From positions 124,001 to 188,000 of the forward strand of contig NZ_QHLX01000006.1 of the NCBI RefSeq assembly GCF_004135675.1: 64,000 nt of DNA, given 5' to 3'. The notes beneath the pieces were generated by a model that was given only the letters and a program-made list of their open reading frames with translations, did no database searches and was not told where the DNA came from. The number at the start of each line of letters is the position of its first letter. The stretch's first letter is position 1. This document shows positions 46,672 through 56,690 of the stretch, in pieces. The translations under genes and the position numbers were made by a program. The DNA is from Marinitoga lauensis (GTDB lineage Bacteria > Thermotogota > Thermotogae > Petrotogales > Petrotogaceae).

Positions 46672-46745
46672 CTACTATATAATCAAAATCTTCTCATTTT
46701 TTAACCTCCACAACTGAATTATATCACATTTCAATAACAAAACCG
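46672..46745 (-). pseudogene. Remnant of the 5' end of an AAA/PD-(D/E)XK-type gene
   Basis: This stretch closely matches the promoter and 5' end of the gene at 51393-53053: shared blocks include GAATTATATCACA, TTCAATAA, the ribosome binding site region, and a gapped match over the first codons. A deletion removes about 25 bases and no open frame remains. It shows that the gene family once had a second copy here. Confidence 0.55.
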
Positions 46746-46763
46746 GGCATCAGGCCCGGTTTT
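46739..46763. terminator. Terminator hairpin
   Basis: Perfect stem AAAACCGGGC / GCCCGGTTTT with loop ATCAG. A near twin (AAAACCGGGC / GCCCGGCTTT) lies at 51367-51391. Confidence 0.7.
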
Positions 46764-47144
46764 GATTTATATTAAAATATATACCGTAGACCACATTCTA
46801 AAACCAAATTTAGAAGGATCCACGGTGATCATATATTTTATTCATAGTATCATTTTTATTATACCGCTATTCTCACATCTTTCCAAAAATCTTTTTCAAC
46901 TTTTAACTTCAATAAATCCTTATAATACTTTAATGTTTTTTATCCTTCTCATTTTAAAATTTTATAATTCCCAAAATTGAAAAAGAAAACTTAATTTTTT
47001 CATACAAATAAAATTTTTATAGTAATATATCGAGCTCAACACACAGTTTTAAATTTTAGAATACTTTATATAAAGTTATTTATGGTTTTATGTTTTTTCT
47101 TTATTTCAATAATTTTTAAATATTATAAGTTCATCTATAGTTCT
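46764..47144. other. Gene-free interval with one two-step hairpin
   Basis: No supported gene. At 46783-46826 arms ACCGT/ACGGT enclose a 7-bp stem TTCTAAA / TTTAGAA, which could be a small structured RNA element or terminator. The rest is AT-rich without a reading frame that looks coding. Confidence 0.4.
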
Positions 47145-48085
47145 TTATATGTTTACCAATAATTTCCAATTTTTTGGAAATCCCATTGATTTTAATACAT
47201 CGTTTCCACTTATGCTATGTATTTCTTTCGAAAGATTTTTGAGAGCTTTTTCAATTTCTCTTGTAGTTTTAGAAAATTCTCCTCTTTTTTGTTCGGAAGG
47301 AATTCTTTTAAACAAATTAATAAAGCAAAGACATCATTTCTACCATAAATATATTTTCCATTATTATTTTTTGGAATGTTTAATTTTTGGTGAATTTCAC
47401 CACCTCTTATTTCAGTTTTCAATTTTTTATTATAAAATATTTCTTCATGAGCACATATATTTCTAAAAATTGACATTAATTTAAGATAACTACTAAAAGT
47501 TTTATTATTTATTCCAAACTCTTTAGATATAGATTGTTGATCTTGTTGCTTTAAAATACCATAAAGCTTACTTATATTTCCAAACGTTAAGACATTTACT
47601 AGAACCCAAAAAGGCACATATCCATATTTAGTAATATAATGAGTTATAGCATTATGTTTCCCACTCTGTTCTGAAATATTTTTTTGTAAAATTGAAATTA
47701 CCTTCATTATTTGTTGTAAACCTTTTTCATCTTTATATTTTTTAAAATTATTTAATTTTAAATAATCTGTATGTCCATATTTTTCTGAAATTTTATAAGC
47801 AAGAATAGATTTAACATTATTTTCTATTACTAATAACCTTTTTAAAAAAATAAATCGTAGTTCTCTATCAAATTTATACAACGCATATATTTCATCAAAA
47901 GTTGCATTATCTTTGTATTTTTCAGCAGTATTATTGCTTTGCAAAAATAAATCCTTGTAACCATTAATAATATTATAATAGTTTTCCATTTTAAGAATCT
48001 GTTTTGCTTTAGATGAAACATGTAAATTTCTTGAACGTAGTATTCTCATTTGTTGATTGTATGTTTTAAAAACTTTATCAGACAT
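47145..48085 (-). CDS. Abi-family (AbiD/F-like) abortive infection protein with HEPN motif
   Basis: About 313 residues after restoring one A near 47240; the restored tail reads SISGNDVLKSMGFPKNW, typical of the family. Motif FRNICAHEEIFYN contains RxxxxH, the catalytic signature of HEPN ribonucleases. Earlier blocks: MENYYNIINGYKDLF, LYKFDRELRFIFLKRLLVIENNVKS and YGYVPFWVLVNVLTFGNISKLY. Abi_2 proteins stop phage growth by RNA cleavage or translation arrest. The leader carries a terminator-like hairpin (48113-48142). Its neighbours form an accessory, defence-like island. Confidence 0.85.
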
Positions 48086-48112
48086 CTCATATATCTCTCC
48101 TTAATATAAAAA

Positions 48113-48142
48113 TGGCCCTGGCTCTCTAGGAACACCAAGGCA
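48113..48142 (-). promoter_or_regulatory. Hairpin in the leader of the Abi gene, possible attenuator
   Basis: On the minus strand TGCCTTGG pairs with CCAGGGCCA (one bulge) and is followed by ATTTTTAT, then the AAGGAGAG site and the Abi start. A TATAAT lies upstream near 48172-48177, so the hairpin would be transcribed before the gene. Confidence 0.45.
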
Positions 48143-48330
48143 CCGATCATCATATAATTTAATTACATTTTATTATATCTTTTTTATGTTTATACAAAAA
48201 GACAATAATGTTAAAAAAATAAAACATTATGGCGATTTTTAATTATTATTAAACTAATTCATCTTTTTTACCAAAAAATTTGAGATAATTTTTTGAGCTT
48301 TTCACTCATTACTTATCTTAATTAGTCTTT

Positions 48331-48504
48331 TTAACAAAATAATGTTTTTCTTAATTCTTCAACACCCTCTTTCTCTTTCTCTGGCGATACTAATTTTCTA
48401 TCTATTTTTATAGGTTTAGAAGGTGTTTGCGTTATTTTAATAAAACTTTCTACTTCTCTTTTACTTTTAAAAATAAAATCCTTATTAAAAGATGACGTTT
48501 CCAT
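48331..48504 (-). CDS. Small antitoxin-like protein
   Basis: Intact 57-residue hydrophilic protein (METSSFNKDFIFKSKREVES...). The C-terminal block KPIKIDRKLVSPEKEKEG followed by EELRKTL resembles small orphan or antitoxin-like proteins I have seen in Firmicutes, but I cannot name the family. AAGGTGAG precedes the ATG at 48504. No toxin gene follows directly: the Abi gene begins about 245 bases downstream, so a pairing with it is only conceivable. Confidence 0.5.
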   Translation of the reverse strand: METSSFNKDFIFKSKREVESFIKITQTPSKPIKIDRKLVSPEKEKEGVEELRKTLFC

Positions 48505-48743
48505 TATACTCACCTTGTTTCTTTTTTAATCATTTTTTATTATTATAACAAATATATTTTATTTTCAACTATATTCATCACAATGATTATACCTTAATAT
48601 TAATTTATTTGTTCAAACTCCATAAACTCTTTAGAATACCCGGAAAATTTAAAAATATAATTACTTTCTTACTGTTCTCCTTTCATCATATATTTTAATT
48701 TTTTTGCTTACTTTTAGAAGTTAGATATATTTATTCTATAAAA
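48505..48743. other. Intergenic region with a coding-like scrap
   Basis: No complete gene. On the minus strand a short frame ends YIFKFSGYSKEFMEFEQIN (about 48605-48665) but has no usable start. It may be the tail of a decayed or frame-broken small gene following the ATPase. Confidence 0.35.
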
Positions 48744-50906
48744 CTACCCAACATCTAAATTCTTCACTTCTTTATATAGTCCTCTTAATTCATAATCTCC
48801 CATATCTAATATAGGTTCATACATAAAAGAATTAACATGGATATTTTCAGGAGTCATTAAATTGACTCTCTTTAATATAGAAATTACTTCTTCATCTCCT
48901 GAATATTCCTTTTCAAACTCTTTTATTAATTCCCAAGTTTGCTTTTTTTTATTATCTAAATTATTCAAAAATTCTTTATTTGAAATTTTTGATTTCATAA
49001 AAATTTCAGCTTTTAGTCTAATGGCAATAGATAGAATTATTTTATTTTCAAGATTAATTCCTTCAGGTTCATTTAAACATAAATCTGCAGTTTCAAATAT
49101 TATATCTATTATTTTATTTTCTAACTCAATATCTTGAAATTTTGCATTTCGAATATATTTTTCAATAACATTTTTAATATCCTTTAAAGTTATTTCTTCT
49201 GTCTTATTTTTATGGTGCAATGCTGATGTAAGAAGCAAATAATCATCATTTTCTTCACCTTGAGTATATTCAACAATATTTCTTATAAATGGAATTGAAG
49301 CTATTAACTTCTTATTATTATCTAAATTTTTCTTCCAATCATTAGCAAAAGGATTCTTTATATATTTGGCTTTTTCTAACTTTATCTCTTCATTATTCTT
49401 TATTGCCATGAGACAATTCTTATAACCAACAACACCTCTACTTTCAATTGTTCTATAAAAGTCAAAGTTATGCGTCAAAATTATCATATAAAAATTATTT
49501 ATTTCTGACATATATTTCAAGTATTCAATTATCGCATATTTATTTTTATAATCAAATGAATCTGCAATATCGTCGATAATAAAAAGTGTTTCAGAATAAT
49601 GTTTTTTTCGTATTTCTACATTAAAGATTATATTTAAAATATATAAAGCTCTTTGTTCTCCTGTACTTAAAACCTTTAATAATTCATCTTTTTCTTCAAA
49701 AGTTTTTTCAAACTCACCATCTTTAAAAATAAATTCTATAACAGGAACATCATCTTTAAGAATAACATCTGCTTTATTTTTTATTTTTAAATAAAATGGT
49801 AGATGTGAAAAACGGATATTAAACATTTTAATAACTTCTTCCCAGTCTGTTTGTTCTTCTTTTGCTTTATTAATAATTTTTTTTATTCTACCCTGTCCGT
49901 GTTTGTAGTGATTTATCAAATTCAAAGTTAATTCTTTTTTATTTATAAAATATGATAACCATATTTTCTTTTCAAATTCCTCTAAATTAACTAATTCTGG
50001 TAATATTTCTTTATTATCAAGTAAATAGTTACGAAAATTTCTTAAGTCAGCATTATTAGATAATTTTTTATCTATTTTATCAAACTTTATCTGAAGTTCA
50101 TTATTTTCAAAAATTTTATTTTTTTCTTCTTCCAAAAGCTTTTTTAATTCTTCACTATTTTTGTATTCAATCTTTTTATTTCCATTAAATAAATTTACTG
50201 AATGGCCTGCTTTAAAAAAATTATTTGATGTAAGTTGTTTTTGAACATTTTCTGCATGATAAAAATTAAAATCTTTCTTTAAATATGGAGATTTATCTAT
50301 AAGTTCATAATACTTTTCTATATATTCTTTAATAGCTAATTTAAAGTCCTCAGTTTCTAAAAATTTTCTTACCTTATCATTAAAAATCTTTTGATACTCA
50401 ACATTATAATAAGGTAAATCTTCAGTTTCTAAAAAAATTTTTTCGTTTTCAAGAATAAAATCAAAAAAATCAAGGCCAAATATCCTTTTTACAATTTTTT
50501 CTACGTCAAAATTTCTACTATTTATTCCTGACAATATCTTCAATTCTTTTATTAAATTTGCTTTTACTTTATTAATATCTTTATGAATATTTTCATATTC
50601 TTTTCTTAGATTTTTATTTACAACTAACGTTGAGACTTTATCAAAATTAAAATCTCTAACATAAGATTCTATAACAAAGATATTATCAGGTTCAATTGGA
50701 ATGATTTCTCTTATAGTTCTTCTTTCAGTAAAGACAAGGTCTTTCGTTTCTTTATCCTCAGAAAAATCTTTAAAAGTTTTAGCAAACGATGTTTTCATAA
50801 CTCCATTTGGAGCATAAATAGCAAAAACTCTTTTAATAAATTCAAACTCGTGTTCAAGATTTTTTATTCCATAACAATTACGAAACTTTATTTTTAATTT
50901 ATTCAT
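48744..50906 (-). CDS. AAA (ABC/SMC-type) ATPase, probable defence protein
   Basis: Intact 720-residue protein. Walker A is APNGVMKTSFAKTF (residues 32-45), with Met where most have Gly. A long helical insert (about 100-400) follows, then the ABC signature LSTGEQRALYILN, Walker B TLFIIDDIADSFDYKNK and a switch His in ILTHNFDFY. The C-terminal block IPFIRNIVEYTQGEENDDY is shared, as far as I recall, with uncharacterised ATPases in defence contexts. It lacks an obvious TOPRIM or nuclease motif. GGAG precedes the ATG at 50906. The KTSC gene lies 28 bases upstream in the same direction. PrrC/RloC-type nucleases are alternatives. Confidence 0.7.
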   Translation of the reverse strand: MNKLKIKFRNCYGIKNLEHEFEFIKRVFAIYAPNGVMKTSFAKTFKDFSEDKETKDLVFTERRTIREIIPIEPDNIFVIESYVRDFNFDKVSTLVVNKNLRKEYENIHKDINKVKANLIKELKILSGINSRNFDVEKIVKRIFGLDFFDFILENEKIFLETEDLPYYNVEYQKIFNDKVRKFLETEDFKLAIKEYIEKYYELIDKSPYLKKDFNFYHAENVQKQLTSNNFFKAGHSVNLFNGNKKIEYKNSEELKKLLEEEKNKIFENNELQIKFDKIDKKLSNNADLRNFRNYLLDNKEILPELVNLEEFEKKIWLSYFINKKELTLNLINHYKHGQGRIKKIINKAKEEQTDWEEVIKMFNIRFSHLPFYLKIKNKADVILKDDVPVIEFIFKDGEFEKTFEEKDELLKVLSTGEQRALYILNIIFNVEIRKKHYSETLFIIDDIADSFDYKNKYAIIEYLKYMSEINNFYMIILTHNFDFYRTIESRGVVGYKNCLMAIKNNEEIKLEKAKYIKNPFANDWKKNLDNNKKLIASIPFIRNIVEYTQGEENDDYLLLTSALHHKNKTEEITLKDIKNVIEKYIRNAKFQDIELENKIIDIIFETADLCLNEPEGINLENKIILSIAIRLKAEIFMKSKISNKEFLNNLDNKKKQTWELIKEFEKEYSGDEEVISILKRVNLMTPENIHVNSFMYEPILDMGDYELRGLYKEVKNLDVG

Positions 50907-50934
50907 TTTTATTCTCCTTTTTCTTATTTCTAAA

Positions 50935-51156
50935 TTATTCAATTCTTTCATAAGGATATACATCTTTAAAATTACGATGCAAATAAGCCCCTACAGACGA
51001 TGCGTGTAATAGCGCATTAAATTCTGATTCAGGAACTCTTTTATAAATATAAAGTACTCCATTTTTAAACCTCACATAGACAGTTCGATTTTCATCATCA
51101 TATCCTACACTATCTATATTAGACGATTGAACTGGAATCATTTCCGGAATACTCAT
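50935..51156 (-). CDS. KTSC-domain protein
   Basis: Intact 73-residue protein consisting of one KTSC domain: SSNIDSVGYDDENRTVYVRF, then the family's YxY as YIYKRVP, and ASSVGAYLHRNFKDVYPYERI. KTSC domains occur alone or at the end of some lysyl-tRNA synthetases; their function is unknown. AGGGGGAT precedes the ATG. It directly precedes the large ATPase gene and likely shares its transcript, suggesting a functional pair. Confidence 0.82.
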   Translation of the reverse strand: MSIPEMIPVQSSNIDSVGYDDENRTVYVRFKNGVLYIYKRVPESEFNALLHASSVGAYLHRNFKDVYPYERIE

Positions 51157-51366
51157 AACTATCCCCCTAAAAAATCTTTGATAGACATTTATATATAACA
51201 CTCACATCAAAATTTTATCACTATTACCCATAATTTTTTACGATATTAAAAAAATTAATAGAAATTTTACTTTATATTTATTAATCACTTGATATATTAA
51301 AAATTTAACTTTTTCACAATTAAAATCAACCAAATCATTATAAAACTCCCTATTTAATCCAATAAC

Positions 51367-51391
51367 AAAACCGGGCACTGCGCCCGGCTTT
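51367..51391. terminator. Terminator of the AAA/PD-(D/E)XK gene
   Basis: Stem AAAACCGGGC / GCCCGGCTTT with a 5-base loop, adjoining the stop codon at 51393-51395; similar to the hairpin at 46739. Confidence 0.75.
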
Positions 51392-51392
51392 G

Positions 51393-53053
51393 TTATTTCA
51401 CAATTATCTCTACATTCTTTCTATCAAATGCAATTGCTACTTTTATTACTTTTTCTATTCCATAACTCTTTATTTCTTTTTCATACCCTTTTTCTTCTAT
51501 CTGTTTTATTCCTAACTCTGCACTATTTTTTAAATCCCTTCTTTTATGTAATGCTTTTTGAATTCAAATATTATTCCTGGTTCCTTTTTTTCTTTGGGTA
51601 TTAATATTACATCTGCTCTTCCATATCCGGCTTCTCTATTGCTTTTTACTATGTATTTTTTGCTTAATCCCACTACCATTCCTAATATTAATCCATGATA
51701 AAACCTTTCCGGTTCTTCTCCACTTACGTCAAAATAACTTATTGTTCTTTCCACTATTTTTTTGAATGCTATTTTGAATTCTTCATAGTTTTCATGTATT
51801 AATTCCATTATGATACTTTCATAATGTATTTTACTTTCTTTTATTATATCCACTACTGTTTTTTTGAAGAATTGTAATGTTTCTTTGTTTGTTATTCTTA
51901 AACTGTATCTTGGCTCTCCTTCTTCTCCTGTGTGTTCTACCCAGGTTAAGTATCCTGTGAATAGAAATAATGTCCATATGCTTTCTTCTGTGCTTTTGTC
52001 TAAGTCTCCATATACTAAGTTTTCGTCTATACTGCTTTCTATTGTTTTTCCTTCTATTAATTCTTCTATTTTTGTTTTGACTTCTGCTGTGCTCTGTTTT
52101 ATCAACCTTTTTATTAATTCATTTCCACTGCTGTTTATCCAGTAATACGCTATTTTCCCTTTGTTTCTTGCCAGGTTTATTATTGAATATGGATTATATA
52201 TTTCTAATCCTCCAAAGTTATATCCGTTATACCATTCTATTACCTTTTCTTTTTCATATTCCAATCCATAATATTTTAATGTTTCTTCCACTTCTTCCCA
52301 GGTTAATCCGAATTTGTCATTGAATAATTCTCCTAATACCGTTGAGACATCAAGATTATTTACTCCTGTAAATATGCTTTCTTTTGCCACCCTTGTTATT
52401 CCTGTTAATACTCCTTTTTCTAAATACTCATTATCTTTTAATGCATTTCCTAACATGTTTCCCATGAAATTTATGAATTCTTTATAATATCCATTTAAAT
52501 ATGATTGTTGTATTGGTGTATCATATTCGTCTATTAGTAGTATTACTTTTTTTCCATAGTAGCGGTATAAGTATTCCGATATGTTTTTTAGACTGTTTAT
52601 ATATTCTGATTCATCTGCTTTTTTGTACATTATTTTGTTATATACTTCTTTTTCTGGTCCATATAATTTTTCCATTATTTTTTCATTTAATATATATACT
52701 TTCGCTATTTCTTCTATTATTATATCCTTTAATAGTTTTATATTATCTGCTTTTGCATCTTTAAAAGTTAAATATATTACAGGATATTTATTTAAATACT
52801 TTTCTATTATCTCTTTTTCTTTCCATATCTTCAGGTTTTCAAATAAATGTTTGTTATCCTGGTCATTTCTGAAAAAGTATTTCATCATGCTCATATTCAA
52901 TGTTTTTCCAAATCTTCTTGGACGGGTTATTAATATTACATCTCCGCTTTCTATTATTTCTTTTATTAATAAGCTTTTATCTATGTAATACATATTATCT
53001 TCTATTATACTTTTAAAATCACTTCTTCCTATTGGTAATTTTTTCAATTTCAT
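51393..53053 (-). CDS. AAA-ATPase-like protein with PD-(D/E)XK nuclease domain
   Basis: About 553 residues after restoring one A near 51557. N-terminal block LPIGRSDFKSIIEDNMYYIDKS, P-loop-like ITRPRRFGKTLNMSMMKYFF and VILLIDEYDTPIQQSY define the AAA-ATPase_like family. The C-terminus GYGRADVILIPKEKKEPGIIFEFK carries the D...ExK residues of the PD-(D/E)XK fold, and the restored tail ends IKVAIAFDRKNVEIIVK. These proteins are multicopy in many anaerobes; their role is unknown. GGGGGTG precedes the ATG at 53053. A decayed copy of the 5' end lies at 46672. Confidence 0.87.
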
Positions 53054-53059
53054 CAGTTT

Positions 53060-53090
53060 CACCCCCACAACCGAATTATATCACAATTCA
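53060..53090 (-). promoter_or_regulatory. Promoter region of the AAA/PD-(D/E)XK gene
   Basis: TATAAT on the minus strand about 25 bases upstream of the start, in a block conserved with the remnant at 46705-46740. Conservation of this block in the decayed copy supports a functional promoter. Confidence 0.5.
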
Positions 53091-53095
53091 ATAAT

Positions 53096-53124
53096 AAAAA
53101 CCCCTCTGAAAATCAGAGGGTTTT
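53096..53124. terminator. Bidirectional terminator 3' of the phosphohexomutase gene
   Basis: Stem CCCTCTGA / TCAGAGGG with flanking A and T runs, adjoining the phosphohexomutase stop. Confidence 0.8.
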
Positions 53125-53127
53125 GGA

Positions 53128-54833
53128 TTATTCAACTGAATTAATTATTTCCATTATCTTTTCTTTCATCAAGGTTAATTTTTCTTTTGATTTATCTTCT
53201 TCTTTATCTTTTGAATATATGTAAATTTTTAATTTCGGTTCTGTTCCAGATGGTCTTACAGCATACCATGAACCATCATCAAAGAAAAATCTTAATACAT
53301 TTGATTTTGGAACATCTGTTTCTTTAGTTTCTCCATTTACTAAATCATAATCTTTCTTTTCAAGGTAATCTATATATCTTACAAGTCTCATATCCCCAAT
53401 TTCTCTTGGGAATTCTCTTCTATATACTTCCATGATTTTTTTCATTTTTGCCATACCTTCTAAACCTTCAATAATTATAGAGAAATTATTTTCAAAATAA
53501 TATCCAATTTCTTTGTACATATCATTTAAAACATCAACCAATGTTTTACCTAATTTTTTATAATATCCTGCTGCTTCTGAAACAAACATTGAAGAAATAA
53601 CTCCGTCTTTATCTCTTACAAAAGTTCCTGTTACATAACCTATACTTTCTTCATAACCAAATTCAAAATCATATTTACCTTCTAATTCATTTTCTAATCC
53701 ACAAATGTTTTTAAATCCTGTTAATGTTTCAAATGTAACCACACCATATTTTTCTGCTAATTCTTTTCCCAAATCTCCTGTAACTATGGATTTTATAATC
53801 ATTCCTTTATCTGAAAGTGTTCCTTTTTCTTTTCTTCCTTCAATAATATATTTTATTAATATTGCTCCTGTTTGATTACCATTTAGAGGAACATATTCTC
53901 CATTATGTTTTACCATAACTGCAGTTCTATCACAATCTGGATCTGTTGCTATAATAATATCTGCATCTTTTTCTGATGCCAATTTTTTAGCATATTCAAA
54001 TGCTTTTATATCTTCAGGATTAGGATATCCTACTGTTGTAAAATCAGGATCTGGATTTTCCTGTTCTGGAACTACAAATATGTTTTTAAATCCTCTTTCA
54101 GCTAATACTCTTCTCACAGGTTTATTTCCTGTTCCATTTAATGGAGTATATACTATTTTAACTTCTTTATCAATGTCTTCTCTAATTGCTAATCCTTTTA
54201 CTTTTTCTATATATTCATCTTCTATTTCTTTACCAACATATTCTAATAAGCCTTTTTCCAATGCTTCATCTTCTGATATTTTCTTTATCATTGAAAAATC
54301 TGTTAATTTTTTAATGTTTTCCATTACTGGAATTGCTACGTCATCTAATATTTGAGACCCTGTTCCCAATAAACCTTATAACCATTGTAATTTTTTGGAT
54401 TATGACTTGCTGTAATAACTATACCTGCTGCAGTATTTAATCTTCTTACAGAGAAAGATAACAATGGTGTTGGTGCAATATGATCAAATAAATACGCTTT
54501 AATACCATTTGCAGCTAATATTAATGCTGCAGTTTTGGCAAATACATCAGAGTTATGTCTAACGTCATATGCTATAACCACACCACGTTTCATATATTCT
54601 TCGCCTTTTGAAACAATGAAATCTGCCAGTCCCTGTGTAGCTTTTCCAACTGTATAAATGTTCATTCTATTTGTTCCAGCTCCAAGAACTCCTCTTAATC
54701 CAGCTGTACCAAATTCCAATTCTTTATAAAATCTTTCCATAATTTCTTTTTCGTTATCTTTAATAGATAATAGTTCTTTTTTTGTATCTTCATCTACATA
54801 TGGGCTGTTTAACCATTCCTCGTATACTTTCAT
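53128..54833 (-). CDS. Phosphoglucomutase/phosphomannomutase
   Basis: Alpha-D-phosphohexomutase of about 568 residues after restoring one G near 54357. Catalytic Ser in VITASHNPKNYNGYK, metal loop IIATDPDCDRTAV, sugar-binding FGYEESIGYVTG, and phosphate-binding RPSGTEPKLKIYI. Size and motifs fit the bacterial PgcA/ManB-type enzyme interconverting hexose 1- and 6-phosphates. The start at 54833 is chosen from family length; a ribosome binding site GAAGTGG lies just upstream. It follows the MoaD/ThiS-like gene by about 35 bases. Confidence 0.92.
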
Positions 54834-54867
54834 GTAATCCACTTCTATCACTCCTTCACTTAATTTA

Positions 54868-55175
54868 TCATCCACCACCAAGTAATGGCAATATTTGTAA
54901 TTCACCATCTTTTATTTTTTTATCAATATTAATGAATTCGTTATTATGTAAAAATTTCACCCTCATTGTAATAAAACTTTTTTGACCCATGATTTCAATA
55001 AACAATTTTAAAACCATATGGTCTTTCTCTTTTTTATTATTTCAAATTTAGAATTTATTTCATTACCTATAATATCTAATAATTCTTCTATATTTTTTTC
55101 TTCATCAAGTTTAATTTTTATAGATTTTTTGTCTATAATGGTCCTTAAATTACTCATAAATTTGACATTTAGCAT
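54868..55175 (-). CDS. MoaD/ThiS-like sulfur carrier protein
   Basis: Small ubiquitin-fold protein of about 102 residues after restoring one A near 55027. It begins MLNVKFMSNLRTIIDKKSIK, has KLDEEKNIEELLDIIG in the middle, and ends DGELQILPLLGGG. The C-terminal Gly-Gly is the site that is adenylylated and thiocarboxylated in MoaD and ThiS. AGGAGGTG precedes the ATG at 55175. No molybdopterin or thiamine genes are adjacent, so the pathway it serves (pterin cofactor, thiamine or tRNA sulfur) cannot be told. It is easily missed because the break splits it. Confidence 0.7.
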
Positions 55176-55210
55176 TTTTTCACCTCCTTTATATTATATC
55201 ATAACAAATA

Positions 55211-55240
55211 AAAAATGCATCTAAAATCCGATGCATTTTT
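55211..55240. terminator. Terminator after the membrane GGDEF gene
   Basis: Stem AAAAATGCATC / GATGCATTTTT with an 8-base loop, between the GGDEF stop and the MoaD/ThiS-like gene. Confidence 0.8.
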
Positions 55241-55253
55241 AATTACAATATCT

Positions 55254-56689
55254 TTAATTATTTTTATTATTCTTAAGATTTTTCATTTTATACATTTTTT
55301 CATCTGCTATTTTTAATGCTTCTATGTAATTTCTACCATTAAATTCCGAAATACCATAAGATATTGTTATTTCAAAATCGAAATTATTATCTCTTAATTT
55401 TTTACTTATCGTTTCCATCTTTTTTTCTATGTTCTCTATAGAAGCCTCTGGAAATACAAGAAGAAATTCATCTCCTCCAAATCTAACACCTATATCCATG
55501 CTTCTTATATTTTCCAAAAAACAATCCGAAACAAATCTCAACACTTCATCCCCTACAAGGTGTCCATATGTATCATTAATTTGTTTAAATTTATCTATAT
55601 CTATCATTACTAATATGGACATTTTATTTTTCCTTTTAAGATATTCAGCATGTTTTATTATCCATTCATTAAAATAATATCTGGAATATAATTGAGTTAA
55701 TGCATCTTTTGTGGCAAGTTCTTTAAAATGATTTTTCTCCTCATTATATTTTTCGAGAACATATTGATATTTTATAACAAAATCAATATGTGATGCAATC
55801 GAAGTCAATATCTTTTTATCTTTTTCAGAATATGCATCTCTACCTTTTTTTCCAAAAGCAAATAATCCATGAATTTTATTTTCAAAATAATAAGGAAAAA
55901 TATAAAGGGTTAATTCATTAAAATTTTCATCCAATTCATATGATTCAATACTACTTTTATATCCATCTTTTGAAAAAGAAAAAGCTTCTGGAACATATAA
56001 TTTATCCAAATTCTTATCAAAAAAATACCACGATAATGTTTTTTCTGTTCTAAAAAGTTTCTTTTCCATTTTTTTATTTTCATAATAAATTGTCACTTTT
56101 GCACTTTCATTATCTGAAGATAAAACATTATATGCAAAAACATCTATTAAATTTATTTTTCTTAAATAATTAAATATACTTTCCATTGTACCACTTAAAT
56201 TAAAGCTTTTTGTATATGTTAAGTTTCTAATATTATCCAACACTTCTACACTACGTTGCATTTCTTCCAATTCCCTATTTTTATTTGAAAGTTCTGTTAT
56301 ATCTTCAAAAACCTCGAGAACAAAATCATTATTAAAAAAGGTTATTTTTGATGCTGTTATATAATATGTTCTTCCTTTTATTTTTCTAATAGTACTCTGA
56401 AGAAGTCCCTTTTTTTCATTTGAAAGAACTTGCAATATCTGTATCCTTTCTTCTTTATTAAAAAGATCCAAATATTCTTTTACTTTATTAATCTTTTTAC
56501 CTATAACCTTTTCTACCCTGGACTTAAATAATAGATATCTTCCATATTATGAATAGCAATAAAAAATGGTAGTTTATCAAGAATAGAATAAAAATTCCTG
56601 ATTTCTTTTTTTAACTTATTTTTTGTTTTTAAAAAGAGGTATACAAAAAATGATGTTAAAATAATAAACACAATAGAAATATATATCAT
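55254..56689 (-). CDS. Membrane-anchored PAS-GAF-GGDEF diguanylate cyclase
   Basis: About 478 residues after restoring one G near 56512. Residues about 2-22 form a membrane anchor (IYISIVFIILTSFFVYLFL); a PAS-like domain (IRNFYSILDKLPFFIAIHN), a GAF-like domain (ending NKIHGLFAFGKKG) and GGDEF follow. The active site VRFGGDEFLLVF is intact and RSMD before it is an inhibitory RxxD site. Its ATG lies one base after the stop of the amidohydrolase gene with AGGAGG inside the end of that gene, so translation is coupled. Confidence 0.86.
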
Positions 56690-56690
56690 T

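Noticed and set aside
46783..46826. A tRNA gene in the structured hairpin
   Set aside because: No T-loop consensus, acceptor stem of 7 bp or CCA-type end. I saw no convincing tRNA or rRNA gene anywhere in the window.
48505..48743. A complete small gene from the scrap ending FMEFEQIN
   Set aside because: There is an in-frame stop upstream and no start or ribosome site in frame; a single repair does not give a convincing protein.
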